Assembly: GCA_938046095.1 (NCBI GenBank)
Contig: CALIXS010000017.1
Coordinates: forward strand, 1-24,399
Source: an uncultured Clostridia bacterium
GTDB taxonomy: Bacteria > Bacillota > Clostridia > Peptostreptococcales > Anaerovoracaceae
Reading direction: 5' to 3'
DNA: 24,399 nt
Below the pieces are notes generated by a model. That model was not told the DNA's origin. It saw only the letters and a list, made by a program, of their open reading frames with translations, and made no database searches. This document shows positions 15,887-24,110 of this stretch, piece by piece (position 1 is the stretch's first letter; every line of letters begins with the position of its first letter). A program made the translations under genes and the position numbers.

Positions 15887-17164
15887 TCATTTGACAATTT
15901 TAGTTATTACGGCAGCAAAGAAGCCGTCATTTCCGTCCATATGCGGTCCGAATACGGTACATCCGGACAGTGCCGCATTGCCGGTCATGGCCGTAAACGA
16001 CCTGACGATCTCTTCGTTTTCCATCTTGTTTATCGTACACGTACTGTATACGAGCCTTCCTCCCGGCTTGACATGAGCAAAGCTCTGCTCAAGTATCCGA
16101 CGCTGCGTCTGATACAGATCGTAGAGGTCGTCAAAGTTCTTGTATTTTATTTCGGGCTTTTCCCTTATTACACCGATACCGCTGCACGGTACATCGGCAA
16201 GCACCACGTCGGCAAGAGGCAGATCGGTCAGTTTTTCGGCTGCATCGGCACATACCGTGTCTATTATCGTGATGCCGAGCCTTTGCGCCTGACTGTTTAT
16301 CAGACTCAGCCGATGGTCATACTTGTCTATCGCCGTAATATGCCCACGGTTTTTCATCGCCTCCGCCATTGCCGTCGTCTTGCCCCCCGGGGCAGCACAC
16401 ATATCGATGACCTCATCACCCTGTAAAGGCGATGCTGCTGCCGCTATCGCCTCGGATTCACGCGACTGTATCGAAAACAGGCCGTTTGTGTATTCCTCCG
16501 TCTCAGTTATATCGCTTCCTTTTACGGTCAGCATCCTTTCGGAATTCTCTATCGGCGCGGAACAAATTTCTTTTGCTCTGAGCCTTTCCGCGAGAGAATC
16601 TCTCGTCGTCCGCAGCAGGTTGCATCGTATATCGAGAGGAGGCTTACCGAGTGAGTGAGCGAGTATCCTTTCGGTCATATCCTCTCCGTACTGGCCGAGA
16701 AGAAGCATTACGAGACTTTTGCCGCATGAATATCTTATACTGAGATACTCTGTCATGTCACCTCTGTCAGGCAGCTTTACGGTTCGCGCCTTATGCACCG
16801 CCGTACGCAGCACCCCGTTGACGAATGCCTCTAAGCCCTTCGCATATCGCCTCGTCATTGTGACCGTCTCGTTGACGGCCGCATAATCCGGGACGGAGTC
16901 CATAAACAAAATCTGATAAAGACCCATCCTCATAAGTATGAGCACGGGCGGCCTTACCGAAGCGACTCCTCTTCGGATTATTTTATCCAAAATGTAGTCC
17001 AAATACAACCTGTATTCCGTGACACCGTATACGAGCTCGCGGACAAAACCCGGAAAATCCGCATTTCCTCGGCTCAGCGCCTTTTTTATTTCAAGATTTG
17101 TATATGCAGCATCCTTTTCCGATGCCGTAAGCGCTTCGAAAGCTGTCTGCCTGTTCGGATCCAC
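15887..17164 (-). CDS. rsmB: 16S rRNA (cytosine-967-C5)-methyltransferase
   Basis: 425 aa. It methylates C967 of 16S rRNA using S-adenosylmethionine. An N-terminal NusB-like RNA-binding domain (about 5-130) is followed by a linker and the Rossmann methyltransferase domain (about 225-425). Seen there are the SAM motif DMCAAPGGKT (254-263), motif IV D324-V-P-C327 and motif VI STC with the catalytic nucleophile C376. The start codon is GTG at 17164, immediately after the stop of the metallopeptidase gene, with a purine-rich GGGGAAGAAG upstream. In B. subtilis rlmN follows this gene; here prpC follows directly. Confidence 0.95.
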   Translation of the reverse strand: MDPNRQTAFEALTASEKDAAYTNLEIKKALSRGNADFPGFVRELVYGVTEYRLYLDYILDKIIRRGVASVRPPVLILMRMGLYQILFMDSVPDYAAVNETVTMTRRYAKGLEAFVNGVLRTAVHKARTVKLPDRGDMTEYLSIRYSCGKSLVMLLLGQYGEDMTERILAHSLGKPPLDIRCNLLRTTRDSLAERLRAKEICSAPIENSERMLTVKGSDITETEEYTNGLFSIQSRESEAIAAAASPLQGDEVIDMCAAPGGKTTAMAEAMKNRGHITAIDKYDHRLSLINSQAQRLGITIIDTVCADAAEKLTDLPLADVVLADVPCSGIGVIREKPEIKYKNFDDLYDLYQTQRRILEQSFAHVKPGGRLVYSTCTINKMENEEIVRSFTAMTGNAALSGCTVFGPHMDGNDGFFAAVITKIVK

Positions 17165-17872
17165 TTAATTTCTTCTTCCCCTGATAACGAGTATCCTGAT
17201 AAGGTTTGCGACAGATATCATTAAGGCCGCAATATACGTCATAGCTGCAGCATTGAGAACCTTGCGCGATCCGGTTATTTCCTGTTCACCGTTTACTATC
17301 TGAAGCGACTGCATTTGTGCTACAGCTCTGCTGCTGGCGTTAAGCTCGACAGGGAGAGTTATAAGATGAAACGCTACGACGGCTATAAACGCCATAACGC
17401 CTATATCAAACACCGTCGTTCCTATAGAATCCGTCGCCCTGCTCATCAGCATTATCCCGATGATGATCAATATCCAGCTTGCCTTCGATGCTATATTTAC
17501 GACAGGAACAATGGCGCTCCTTATCTCCAAAGGCTTATATCCGTAAGCATGCTGAAGCGCATGGCCTGCCTCATGACATGCGACCGATACGGCTCCTATT
17601 GACTGCACATTGCATACGCTCTCCGAAAGGCGCAGCGTCTTTGTCCTCGGGTCATAATTGTCAGTAAGACTTCCCCGCACCGGCTCTATTGCCACATCCC
17701 GAAGCCCGTTAGCATCGAGCATTATGCGCGCCGCCTGCTCGCCGGTAAGTCCCCTCACATTCGGTATCCTCGAATAGCGGTTGAATACGGAATTTACTCT
17801 TAAACTTGCTATCGCTGCTATTATTATCGCCGGAACAAGAAGCACCAGCGTAGGATCGAATCCGTAAAACAT
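17165..17872 (-). CDS. Membrane zinc metallopeptidase, YugP family
   Basis: 235 aa membrane protein with the zinc-protease motif H100-E-A-G-H104. A hydrophobic helix lies at about 6-24, two or three more at about 131-185 and one near 207-230. E176 in PVELNASSRA is a plausible third zinc ligand. The family (YugP, neutral zinc metallopeptidase type 2) is widespread in Bacillota, but its substrate is not established to my knowledge. The ATG at 17872 has AAAGGGAC upstream. It lies 28 bp after fmt and abuts rsmB, so it is cotranscribed within a translation and ribosome-maturation operon. Such placement suggests nothing firm about its role. Confidence 0.88.
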   Translation of the reverse strand: MFYGFDPTLVLLVPAIIIAAIASLRVNSVFNRYSRIPNVRGLTGEQAARIMLDANGLRDVAIEPVRGSLTDNYDPRTKTLRLSESVCNVQSIGAVSVACHEAGHALQHAYGYKPLEIRSAIVPVVNIASKASWILIIIGIMLMSRATDSIGTTVFDIGVMAFIAVVAFHLITLPVELNASSRAVAQMQSLQIVNGEQEITGSRKVLNAAAMTYIAALMISVANLIRILVIRGRRN

Positions 17873-17900
17873 ATCTGTCCCTTTCTACTCTCTTTTCTTT

Positions 17901-18830
17901 CTACTTCAATACGGTTCCTTTATCTATCCGGTTTCCCGCAAGGTATGCCTCGACGGTCAAAGCTTTTTTTGACGGCATCTGAAGTTCCGTTATAAGAAAA
18001 GCGCCCTCAACGCACGAAACAAGTATGCCCTGCCGGCTGATACCGATGATCGTTCCCGGTTCACCGCCGGACTTTGCATCGACGGCAAACCCATTTTTTA
18101 TTTTAAGTATGTCGCCGTTCATCCTGCAAAAAACCCCGGGCCACGGATCAAAAGCCGCAAGCATGCGCAATATATGCCGCGCCGAATGTTTACTGAAATC
18201 TATCGCTCCGTCACGGCGCGTTATAATACCTGCGTACGTCGCCATCGTTTCGTCCTGCCTTGTACGATCTGCTGTTCCGTCTGCGACGGACGCCAGCGTA
18301 TCGACGAGGAGGCTGCCTCCGACCTCCGCGAGCTTTTCCGTAAGCTGCGGACAGTGCATACCGTCAATCCTTATTGATATTTTCGCTATTATATCTCCCG
18401 CATCAAGATCTTCCGACATCTGCATTATCGTTACGCCCGTCATCTCATCGCCCTCCAGAATAGCGTGCTGTACAGGTGATGCGCCCCTGAATTTCGGAAG
18501 AAGGGAAGCGTGCACGTTTATGCAGCCGAATTTCGGAAGCTCAAGTATGTTCTTCGGAATTATTTTTCCGTAGGCCGCCACCACGATCACATCAGGTGAC
18601 AGAGCGGCGATTTTTTTGAAGAAAGCGTCATTGTTTTTTACGAATTCCGGCTGCTCAACCGGTATGCCGCGGGAAAAAGCATACTCCTTTACGGGGCTGA
18701 ACACGACCTTGCCGCGGCTGCCGGCGCGGTCAGGCTGAGTAACTGCCGTAAGCACATCATGACCTGCCACGCACAGCGACCTCAGTATCGTTTCGGCAAA
18801 TCCCGGCGTCCCCATAAAAACTATCCTCAT
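17901..18830 (-). CDS. fmt: Methionyl-tRNA formyltransferase
   Basis: 309 aa. It formylates initiator Met-tRNA using 10-formyltetrahydrofolate. The catalytic domain begins with MRIVFMGTPGFA and carries NVHASLLPKFRGASP (105-119, with N105 and H107) and the later catalytic D144 in EDLDAGDI. The C-terminal OB-fold tRNA-binding domain (about 207-309) is present. The ATG at 18830 overlaps the def stop by one base (TAATG). The def-fmt pair is a standard arrangement joining addition and removal of the formyl group. Confidence 0.97.
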   Translation of the reverse strand: MRIVFMGTPGFAETILRSLCVAGHDVLTAVTQPDRAGSRGKVVFSPVKEYAFSRGIPVEQPEFVKNNDAFFKKIAALSPDVIVVAAYGKIIPKNILELPKFGCINVHASLLPKFRGASPVQHAILEGDEMTGVTIMQMSEDLDAGDIIAKISIRIDGMHCPQLTEKLAEVGGSLLVDTLASVADGTADRTRQDETMATYAGIITRRDGAIDFSKHSARHILRMLAAFDPWPGVFCRMNGDILKIKNGFAVDAKSGGEPGTIIGISRQGILVSCVEGAFLITELQMPSKKALTVEAYLAGNRIDKGTVLK

Positions 18831-19327
18831 TATACGCTCTCCCCGGTATTGTCGGCTTCCTCTTCGGGAGCGGCGGGTTCTCTGATATCAGATGCCTTGT
18901 CGACATAGAGAACGCCGTTAAGATGATCGTTTTCGTGGCACATGACCCTCGCGTCGAAGCCCTCGAATTCATATTCATGCAACTCGCCGTCGAGTCCCGT
19001 CGCTCTTATTTTTATCTTTTCGGGCCTTTCCACGGTACCTATGAGCCCGGGGACGGAAAGACAGCCTTCGTCACCGACCTGAGTACCCTCCTGATCGTAA
19101 ATCTCCGGGTTTATCATGTAATATACCCTGTCAGGCTCCGGTTCGGCTACAAAAAGTCTTCTCATCACACCTACCTGTGGACCGGCAATGCCGACACCGT
19201 TCTCGGCGCGCATCGTTTCGAGCATATCATCCATGAGTTCTTTTATCCTGTCGCCGATCTCAGTTACCTCCCTGCATTTTTTTCGCAGTATATCATCGCC
19301 CTGTCTGACGACATTTCTGATTGCCAT
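18830..19327 (-). CDS. def: Peptide deformylase
   Basis: 165 aa. It removes the formyl group from nascent proteins. The three family motifs are G44-VGIAGPQ (usual form GxGLAAPQ; here the second Ala is Gly49), EGCLSVPG with metal ligand C89, and H131-ENDH135 with catalytic E132. The usual metal-binding set is therefore complete. The ATG at 19327 has AGGAGG 8 nt upstream (19336-19341), overlapping the priA stop codon. The acidic tail of about 17 residues is not part of the enzyme core. Confidence 0.96.
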   Translation of the reverse strand: MAIRNVVRQGDDILRKKCREVTEIGDRIKELMDDMLETMRAENGVGIAGPQVGVMRRLFVAEPEPDRVYYMINPEIYDQEGTQVGDEGCLSVPGLIGTVERPEKIKIRATGLDGELHEYEFEGFDARVMCHENDHLNGVLYVDKASDIREPAAPEEEADNTGESV

Positions 19328-19339
19328 CTGAACAACCTC

Positions 19340-21355
19340 CTAAAATGAACCGTAAGGATTGACGTCAACCGTGTACGAGAGATCACGCCCGTTCCTTATC
19401 ATGTTTTCACCGAATTTCGATATATAATGTAAATATTTATTCCTGTAACCCTTGCCGCTCTTGATCAGGATGTGATATCTGAACGCGCCCGTTGCCTGTC
19501 CTATGAAGCGCTCGCTTATCCGCGGATCATATATCGTGCCGCCTGTCGTTTCTATCGCAAGCCTTTTAATGTAATCCCCGCATCTCTCTGCGGCGCCGAG
19601 AGCAAGCTTTTCGTCGCATGATGTAAACTCGGCAAGTATCAGGTCCGTGAACGGAGGGTACCCCATCATTTTGCGGTATGCAGTCTCGTTGTCATAAAAC
19701 TGCTTATAATCATAATCGACAGCGGCGGCTATCGCCGGGTTTTCGGGATCAAATGTCTGAACCACGACTCTTCCGCGCTCGTCTCCTCTTCCCGCGCGCC
19801 CGGCAACCTGTGTTATAAGCTGGAACGTTCTCTCCGCCGACCTGTAATCGGGTATGTTCAGCGTCGTGTCGGCTGAAACAACTCCGACCATTCCCACGTT
19901 CCTGAAGTCGAGTCCTTTTGCGACAAGCTGCGTCCCCACAAGTATATCCGTAGCGCCTTTTGAAAACGAGTTCAGTATCCTCGTTATCTCGCGTCTGCTC
20001 TTTGCCGTATCCATGTCGAGCCTGTCCGTCCTGCGACCCGGGTACATCGAGCGTACGTATTCCTCGACCTGCTCGGTTCCCGTTCCGCTGTACGTAATGT
20101 ATTTGCTTCCGCAATCCGGGCATTTGACCGGTATTTTGAATTTCCTGCCGCAGTAATGGCATACCCCGGCGTTCTCACGTTTGTGATATGTAAGAGTAAT
20201 GCCGCAGTCCGGACATTTTATGACATGTCCGCAGTCGCGGCACGCAACGAATGTCGAATATCCTCTCCTGTTCAGGAACAAAATAGCCTGCCTGCCTGCA
20301 CTCAGACACTCATCGAGACGTTCGGCGAAAAGATCGCTGAACATCCCGCGATTTCCCCTTCGCAGCTCCTCTTTCATATCCGCCGTCTCTATGACCGGAA
20401 GTCTTACGCCGTTATATCTTTCGGGAAGCTCTATAAGCTTATATACCCCGCTCTCAGCTCTGCTGTACGATACGACCGACGGTGTCGCACTCCCGAGCAG
20501 GAGAACCCCGCCGTAGTACATCAGTCTCTTATATGCGATATCTACCGTTTCGTATTTTGGAGTCTGGTCGGACTTGTATGTCGGCTCATGCTCCTCATCC
20601 ATAATGATCAGCCCGATATCATCAAGCGGTGCGAATACGCCCATTCTTGCACCGATAACTATCCTCGCGCCGCCCTCGCGTATCCTCACCCACTCGTCGA
20701 ACCGTTCTCTCCCTGTAAGCCTGCTGTGAAGTATCGCTACATTTTCCTTCCCGAAGCGGCCAATAAACCGCTCAGTTATCTGTTTTGTCAACGCGATCTC
20801 CGGTACGAGCATTATAACGCTGCGCCCCTCGTCTATCGTCCTTTGTGCTGCCTGCATATATACTTCGGTCTTGCCGCTGCCGGTGACGCCGTGTATCAGG
20901 AAACACTTCAGGGCACGTTTTCCGATGGCCTCTCCTATCATGTCCGATGCCGATTTCTGTGCCGATGTAAGCTTTTCTACCGGTTGAGCCTCGGCATGCA
21001 CATCCTTCAGCGGGCGCTTTTCTTTGCCCGCCTTCGGAGGCTTTCCCGGAGGAATAAAGCAGCGTATGGCATCGATGTATTTGATACCGTATCTCTGTCT
21101 CATCCACATGCATGTTCCGACCGCCTCCGGTGATATAGAAACGCTGTCCTCGACAGATATGATATCCTTTATCTTCACCTCATCTATATCGGGTTTTGTG
21201 CATGTTTCGACGACAAAACCCCTCTTCTCACGGTTCCCCTTGTTGAACGGCACTCGTACGACAGCACCCGGCGCAACGCAGTCAGGTGCTCTGTACGTGA
21301 ACATCGAGTCGGTATATCTGCTGTTTTGATCTATTATTACACTGACATAACCCAT
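19340..21355 (-). CDS. priA: Primosomal replication-restart helicase PriA
   Basis: 671 aa from the ATG at 21355. An ATG 20 codons earlier would run 55 bp into asnA and add an atypical leader, so I reject it. PriA reloads the replisome at stalled forks. An N-terminal 3'-DNA-binding domain (about 1-105) precedes the helicase core with Walker A GVTGSGKT (156-163), DEEH (253-256) and GSATPS (288-293). Eight zinc-binding cysteines follow (372, 375, 381, 384, 399, 402, 412, 415), then motif VI QVAGRAGRG. The start lies 5 bp after asnA with no strong Shine-Dalgarno, so it is probably translation-coupled. It heads the conserved priA-def-fmt block. Confidence 0.95.
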   Translation of the reverse strand: MGYVSVIIDQNSRYTDSMFTYRAPDCVAPGAVVRVPFNKGNREKRGFVVETCTKPDIDEVKIKDIISVEDSVSISPEAVGTCMWMRQRYGIKYIDAIRCFIPPGKPPKAGKEKRPLKDVHAEAQPVEKLTSAQKSASDMIGEAIGKRALKCFLIHGVTGSGKTEVYMQAAQRTIDEGRSVIMLVPEIALTKQITERFIGRFGKENVAILHSRLTGRERFDEWVRIREGGARIVIGARMGVFAPLDDIGLIIMDEEHEPTYKSDQTPKYETVDIAYKRLMYYGGVLLLGSATPSVVSYSRAESGVYKLIELPERYNGVRLPVIETADMKEELRRGNRGMFSDLFAERLDECLSAGRQAILFLNRRGYSTFVACRDCGHVIKCPDCGITLTYHKRENAGVCHYCGRKFKIPVKCPDCGSKYITYSGTGTEQVEEYVRSMYPGRRTDRLDMDTAKSRREITRILNSFSKGATDILVGTQLVAKGLDFRNVGMVGVVSADTTLNIPDYRSAERTFQLITQVAGRAGRGDERGRVVVQTFDPENPAIAAAVDYDYKQFYDNETAYRKMMGYPPFTDLILAEFTSCDEKLALGAAERCGDYIKRLAIETTGGTIYDPRISERFIGQATGAFRYHILIKSGKGYRNKYLHYISKFGENMIRNGRDLSYTVDVNPYGSF

Positions 21356-21360
21356 ATCGC

Positions 21361-22371
21361 TTATAGCAGGAATATATTCGCCTTTCTGCAAGCTTCGATC
21401 ATGTCGGACGGCCATACGCCTACTTGTACCTCTCCTATGTGCGCTTTACGCAGGAAATACATGCAAAGCCTGCTCTGCCCGATGCCTCCGCCTACGGAAT
21501 ACGGCAGTTCATTGCCGAGAACAGCCTTCTGGAAATCGAGTCCGCGCCTGTCGTCGCATCCGGCAAGCCTAAGCTGTCTGTCCATCGCCTCGGCATCAAC
21601 CCTTATACCCATGGAAGTTATTTCAAATGCCTGTTCCAAAATCTCATTCCAGAGGAGTATGTCACCGTTAAGCTCCCAATCGTCATAATCCGGGCTCCTG
21701 CCGTCATGCTTTTTACCTGAACGCAGCGTCCCTCCTATTTTCTCGATAAACACCGCACCGTGGGCCTTTGTTATGAGATTCTCGCGTTCCTTTGGCGTCT
21801 TCTCCGGATACAGATCCTCCAGTTCCTGCGCTGTGATGAAATATATCTCGTTCGGAAGCTCCGTCTGTATATCCCTGTAAAGCCTGTTCACATAGTCGCC
21901 GAGATTCTTGACGGCATTATATATCGTTATTACCGTTTCGTGCAGGAATTCTGTATTCCTCTGTTCCTTGGTTATTACCTTTTCCCAGTCCCACTGGTCG
22001 ACATAAACAGAATGAAGGTTATCGAGCTCCTCGTCGCGCCTTATGGCGTCCATATCCGTGTAGATGCCGTGCCCCGGCTTGATGCCGTACTTTCCGAGAG
22101 CCATACGCTTCCACTTTGCAAGCGACTGAACGATTTCAACTTTCTTTTCGTCCATATCCCCGACGGTAAACTCCACCCTTCGCTCAAATCCGTTCAGGTT
22201 ATCGTTGAGGCCCGTTTCGGGGTCAACAAAAAGAGGAGCGGAAACCCTTCGGAGATTAAGACCGTAGGCGAGCTCCTGCTGGAAATAATCCTTTATTTTT
22301 TTTATCGCGCGCTGCGTTTCCATAGGCACGATTATAGGCGAATAATTTTCAGGTATTATAAGCTTTGACAT
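21361..22371 (-). CDS. asnA: Aspartate-ammonia ligase (asparagine synthetase A)
   Basis: 336 aa, the normal size for AsnA. It makes L-asparagine from aspartate, ATP and ammonia and is related to class II aspartyl-tRNA synthetases. Recognisable family segments are VSAPLFVDPETGLNDNLNG (about 43-61), VEFTVGD and QSLAKWKR, then GIYTDMDAIRRDE and HSVYVDQWDWEKVI. The C-terminal stretch LPYSVGGGIGQSRLCMYFLRK corresponds to motif 3 and ends in a normal C-terminus. The ATG at 22371 is 13 bp after queH with only a poor ribosome binding site (GAGAGAAACC). No T-box is seen upstream, unlike many asparagine-related genes in Bacillota. Confidence 0.97.
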   Translation of the reverse strand: MSKLIIPENYSPIIVPMETQRAIKKIKDYFQQELAYGLNLRRVSAPLFVDPETGLNDNLNGFERRVEFTVGDMDEKKVEIVQSLAKWKRMALGKYGIKPGHGIYTDMDAIRRDEELDNLHSVYVDQWDWEKVITKEQRNTEFLHETVITIYNAVKNLGDYVNRLYRDIQTELPNEIYFITAQELEDLYPEKTPKERENLITKAHGAVFIEKIGGTLRSGKKHDGRSPDYDDWELNGDILLWNEILEQAFEITSMGIRVDAEAMDRQLRLAGCDDRRGLDFQKAVLGNELPYSVGGGIGQSRLCMYFLRKAHIGEVQVGVWPSDMIEACRKANIFLL

Positions 22372-22384
22372 TTTGGTTTCTCTC

Positions 22385-23044
22385 TTATCTGTTTTTTTTG
22401 GAAAACTCGCATCCGCAGTAATCCTGTCTGTACAGCCCGAATTCTTTAGAAAGCTGTATGCTTCTCTGAAATCCGGCTTTTTTCTTAAAATCTATATCGA
22501 GGAACTTTACGCCGTACGCTTCGGCAGCCTCGTTTCCGATGCGGCTTATTACCCTATAGTCCTTATGCGGGCTTACGGTAAGCGTCGTCGTAAAAAGAGG
22601 CATCTCGAGCCGCGCCGCTCTGCGCGCTGTCTCCCAAAGTCTCTGGCGAAAGCACACCTCGCACCTTGCTCCGCCCTCCGGCTCATCTTCGAGACCTCGC
22701 ACGAGATCAAGATATTCACCCGGCTCGTAACGCCCCTCAATGAAATTTATCTTTGAGGCGCACATAGATGATCTGTTGAACGCGTCGATAAACTTGATCT
22801 GGTTTTCTTTTCTCTTCTCGTACTCATCCATATCGGTTATGCACGGATTAAAATAAAAAACAGTGATCTCATATTCCGGCGCAAGGCGTTCTATCACTGA
22901 AGTACTGCACGGCCCGCAGCAGCTGTGAAGGAGCAGTCCCGGGTTTTTCTCTTTTGATCGCGCCCTCAAAAAATTATTGTCAACGCTGTTTTCGGATACC
23001 GCCGACCGCGCTCCGCCAAGACAGCATTTCCTGTCATCTGCCAT
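22385..23044 (-). CDS. queH: Epoxyqueuosine reductase QueH (DUF208)
   Basis: 219 aa. It catalyses the last step of queuosine biosynthesis in tRNA, reducing epoxyqueuosine, and replaces the unrelated cobalamin enzyme QueG in many anaerobes. The cysteine pattern is intact: HSCCGPC (C42, C43, C46), C128-EV-C131-FRQRL and D-Y-C210-G-C212. The usual FYNPN segment reads FYFNPCI. The N-terminal 35 residues are extra to the core, but GGAG 8 nt upstream supports the ATG at 23044. No other queuosine gene is in the window. It is the first gene of the long operon and has its own promoter; no preQ1 riboswitch fits in the short leader. Confidence 0.93.
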   Translation of the reverse strand: MADDRKCCLGGARSAVSENSVDNNFLRARSKEKNPGLLLHSCCGPCSTSVIERLAPEYEITVFYFNPCITDMDEYEKRKENQIKFIDAFNRSSMCASKINFIEGRYEPGEYLDLVRGLEDEPEGGARCEVCFRQRLWETARRAARLEMPLFTTTLTVSPHKDYRVISRIGNEAAEAYGVKFLDIDFKKKAGFQRSIQLSKEFGLYRQDYCGCEFSKKNR

Positions 23045-23068
23045 TTTCGATTCTCCGGTTTCTGACTA

Positions 23069-23108
23069 TATAATAAGTTATTATACCACACCCGCGCCTC
23101 CAAATAAA
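23069..23108 (-). promoter_or_regulatory. Promoter of the queH-rpe operon with overlapping palindrome
   Basis: On the minus strand, a weak -35 TTTATT (23103-23108), a 17-nt spacer and a perfect TATAAT (23080-23085). The start point would be near 23073, about 29 nt before queH. The -10 box is half of an exact 17-bp palindrome, TATAATAA-G-TTATTATA (23069-23085), which could be an operator or a chance feature of AT-rich DNA. Confidence 0.55.
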
Positions 23109-23367
23109 GGCTTTTAAAAAGTCGGAAATACATAGAAATGTTAGAAAATCAACATTTCAGCAAATCGATAGAGTTCTGCGGCAACACGATATAACGCGAA
23201 ATGATTGAGTGAAATTCCGTGCATGACTGCAGATGCAAAATTAAGGCAGTAAAATAGTCCGTGAAGAAAAAGGATGTCATTAGGCTGCGCGATACAATCG
23301 TTATAAAATATGCGCTCTGCACGCATGACGAAGATATCCGGTAAGATCGGCTTTAAGGTCGAAACAA
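23109..23367. other. Intergenic segment of unknown role
   Basis: No convincing gene lies between the queH promoter and the tdk terminator. One minus-strand frame (23141-23395, 84 codons) is open, but its ATG lies inside the terminator stem and it has no ribosome binding site, so it is at best a gene remnant. A perfect 8-bp hairpin, GAAATGTT (23135-23142) with AACATTTC (23151-23158), sits at its left end. Base composition is more AT-rich than the flanking genes. It may be a dispersed repeat or a decayed gene. Confidence 0.3.
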
Positions 23368-23393
23368 GCCCCTGCCCCGGGTTCGGGGGGGGC
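23361..23393 (-). terminator. GC-rich intrinsic terminator of tdk
   Basis: Downstream of tdk on the minus strand, a run of eight C pairs with two G-rich blocks (CGGGG and GGGGC) across an AACC loop (23368-23393). TTGTTTC (23361-23367) follows. The stem begins 39 bp after the tdk stop. The exact length of the eight-base homopolymer should be treated with caution. Confidence 0.65.
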
Positions 23394-23431
23394 ATTTTAT
23401 GCGGTCCGTTTATGTGATCCGACTGTATAAG

Positions 23432-24016
23432 CTACCTGTCGGGTCCAAGCCTGCCGTCGTTGTAATGCTTACGGCAGAGCGAAATATACATGTCATTTCC
23501 GCCTATCATAACCTGTTCACCCTGCTTTACGATCTTGCCTCCCGCTACTCTCGCCACCATCGTAGCCTTACGCCCGCACCAGCAGATCGTTTTTATTTCT
23601 TCTATCTTGTCGGCGTAAATCAGCATATAATACGATCCCTCGAACATTTCATTTCTGAAATCGTTCTTTAGGCCGTAGGCAAGGACGGGGACGTCAAAGC
23701 TGTCGACTATCTCGACGAGCTCAAGGACGTGATGCTTTTTGAGGAATTGACACTCGTCCACAAGGACACAGTCTATTTTCTTTTTTTCGTTTTCTTCGAT
23801 AAAAAGCTCGAGTATGTTTGACGTGTTATTGACAATCAAAGCCTCCCGCTGCACGCCTATCCTCGACGTTATTACACCCCTGCCGTATCTGTCGTCAACA
23901 GAGGGTACGAGCGTCATCACATTTTTGCCGCGCTCTTCATAATTATACGCCACCTTTATAAGTTCGATAGACTTGCCTGCGTTCATCGTGCTGTATCTGT
24001 AATATAACTGTGCCAT
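23432..24016 (-). CDS. tdk: Thymidine kinase (type II)
   Basis: 194 aa. It phosphorylates thymidine for nucleotide salvage. The P-loop STMNAGKS (9-16), the DECQF motif (87-91, catalytic E88) and the zinc ligands C145, C147, C181 and H184 are all present. The lasso segment before C181 contains GGNDMYISL, where family members bind the nucleotide base. The ATG at 24016 has GGAGG about 6 nt upstream. It appears monocistronic, with a promoter at 24050-24078 and a terminator at 23361-23393. Confidence 0.97.
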   Translation of the reverse strand: MAQLYYRYSTMNAGKSIELIKVAYNYEERGKNVMTLVPSVDDRYGRGVITSRIGVQREALIVNNTSNILELFIEENEKKKIDCVLVDECQFLKKHHVLELVEIVDSFDVPVLAYGLKNDFRNEMFEGSYYMLIYADKIEEIKTICWCGRKATMVARVAGGKIVKQGEQVMIGGNDMYISLCRKHYNDGRLGPDR

Positions 24017-24049
24017 GCTGTCCTCCGGATGATAAAATATGACACCGAT

Positions 24050-24078
24050 ATTCTAACACACTCGGCGGTCCCTGTCGA
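24050..24078 (-). promoter_or_regulatory. SigA-type promoter of tdk
   Basis: On the minus strand, TCGACA (24073-24078) and TAGAAT (24050-24055), each one base off consensus, are separated by exactly 17 nt. The start point would be near 24043, about 27 nt before the tdk ATG. It lies just beyond the tRNA-array terminator. Confidence 0.7.
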
Positions 24079-24110
24079 ACACCGCAAAAAGGCAAACGCA
24101 AGAGCCCCGG

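Noticed and set aside
15539..16426. Plus-strand open frame of 295 codons across prpC and rsmB
   Set aside because: It spans two well-supported minus-strand genes and shows no motif or start signal.
20156..21133. Plus-strand open frame of 325 codons inside priA
   Set aside because: Antisense shadow of the PriA helicase and zinc regions, with no start signal.
21356..21415. Upstream ATG extending priA by 20 codons
   Set aside because: It would overlap asnA by 55 bp and add residues that PriA proteins lack; the ATG at 21355 fits the family and the 5-bp gap after asnA.
23045..23079. preQ1 riboswitch or T-box before queH/asnA
   Set aside because: The leader is only about 30 nt and lacks the preQ1-I pseudoknot pattern; no T-box specifier or GGTGG-type antiterminator motif is present here or before asnA.
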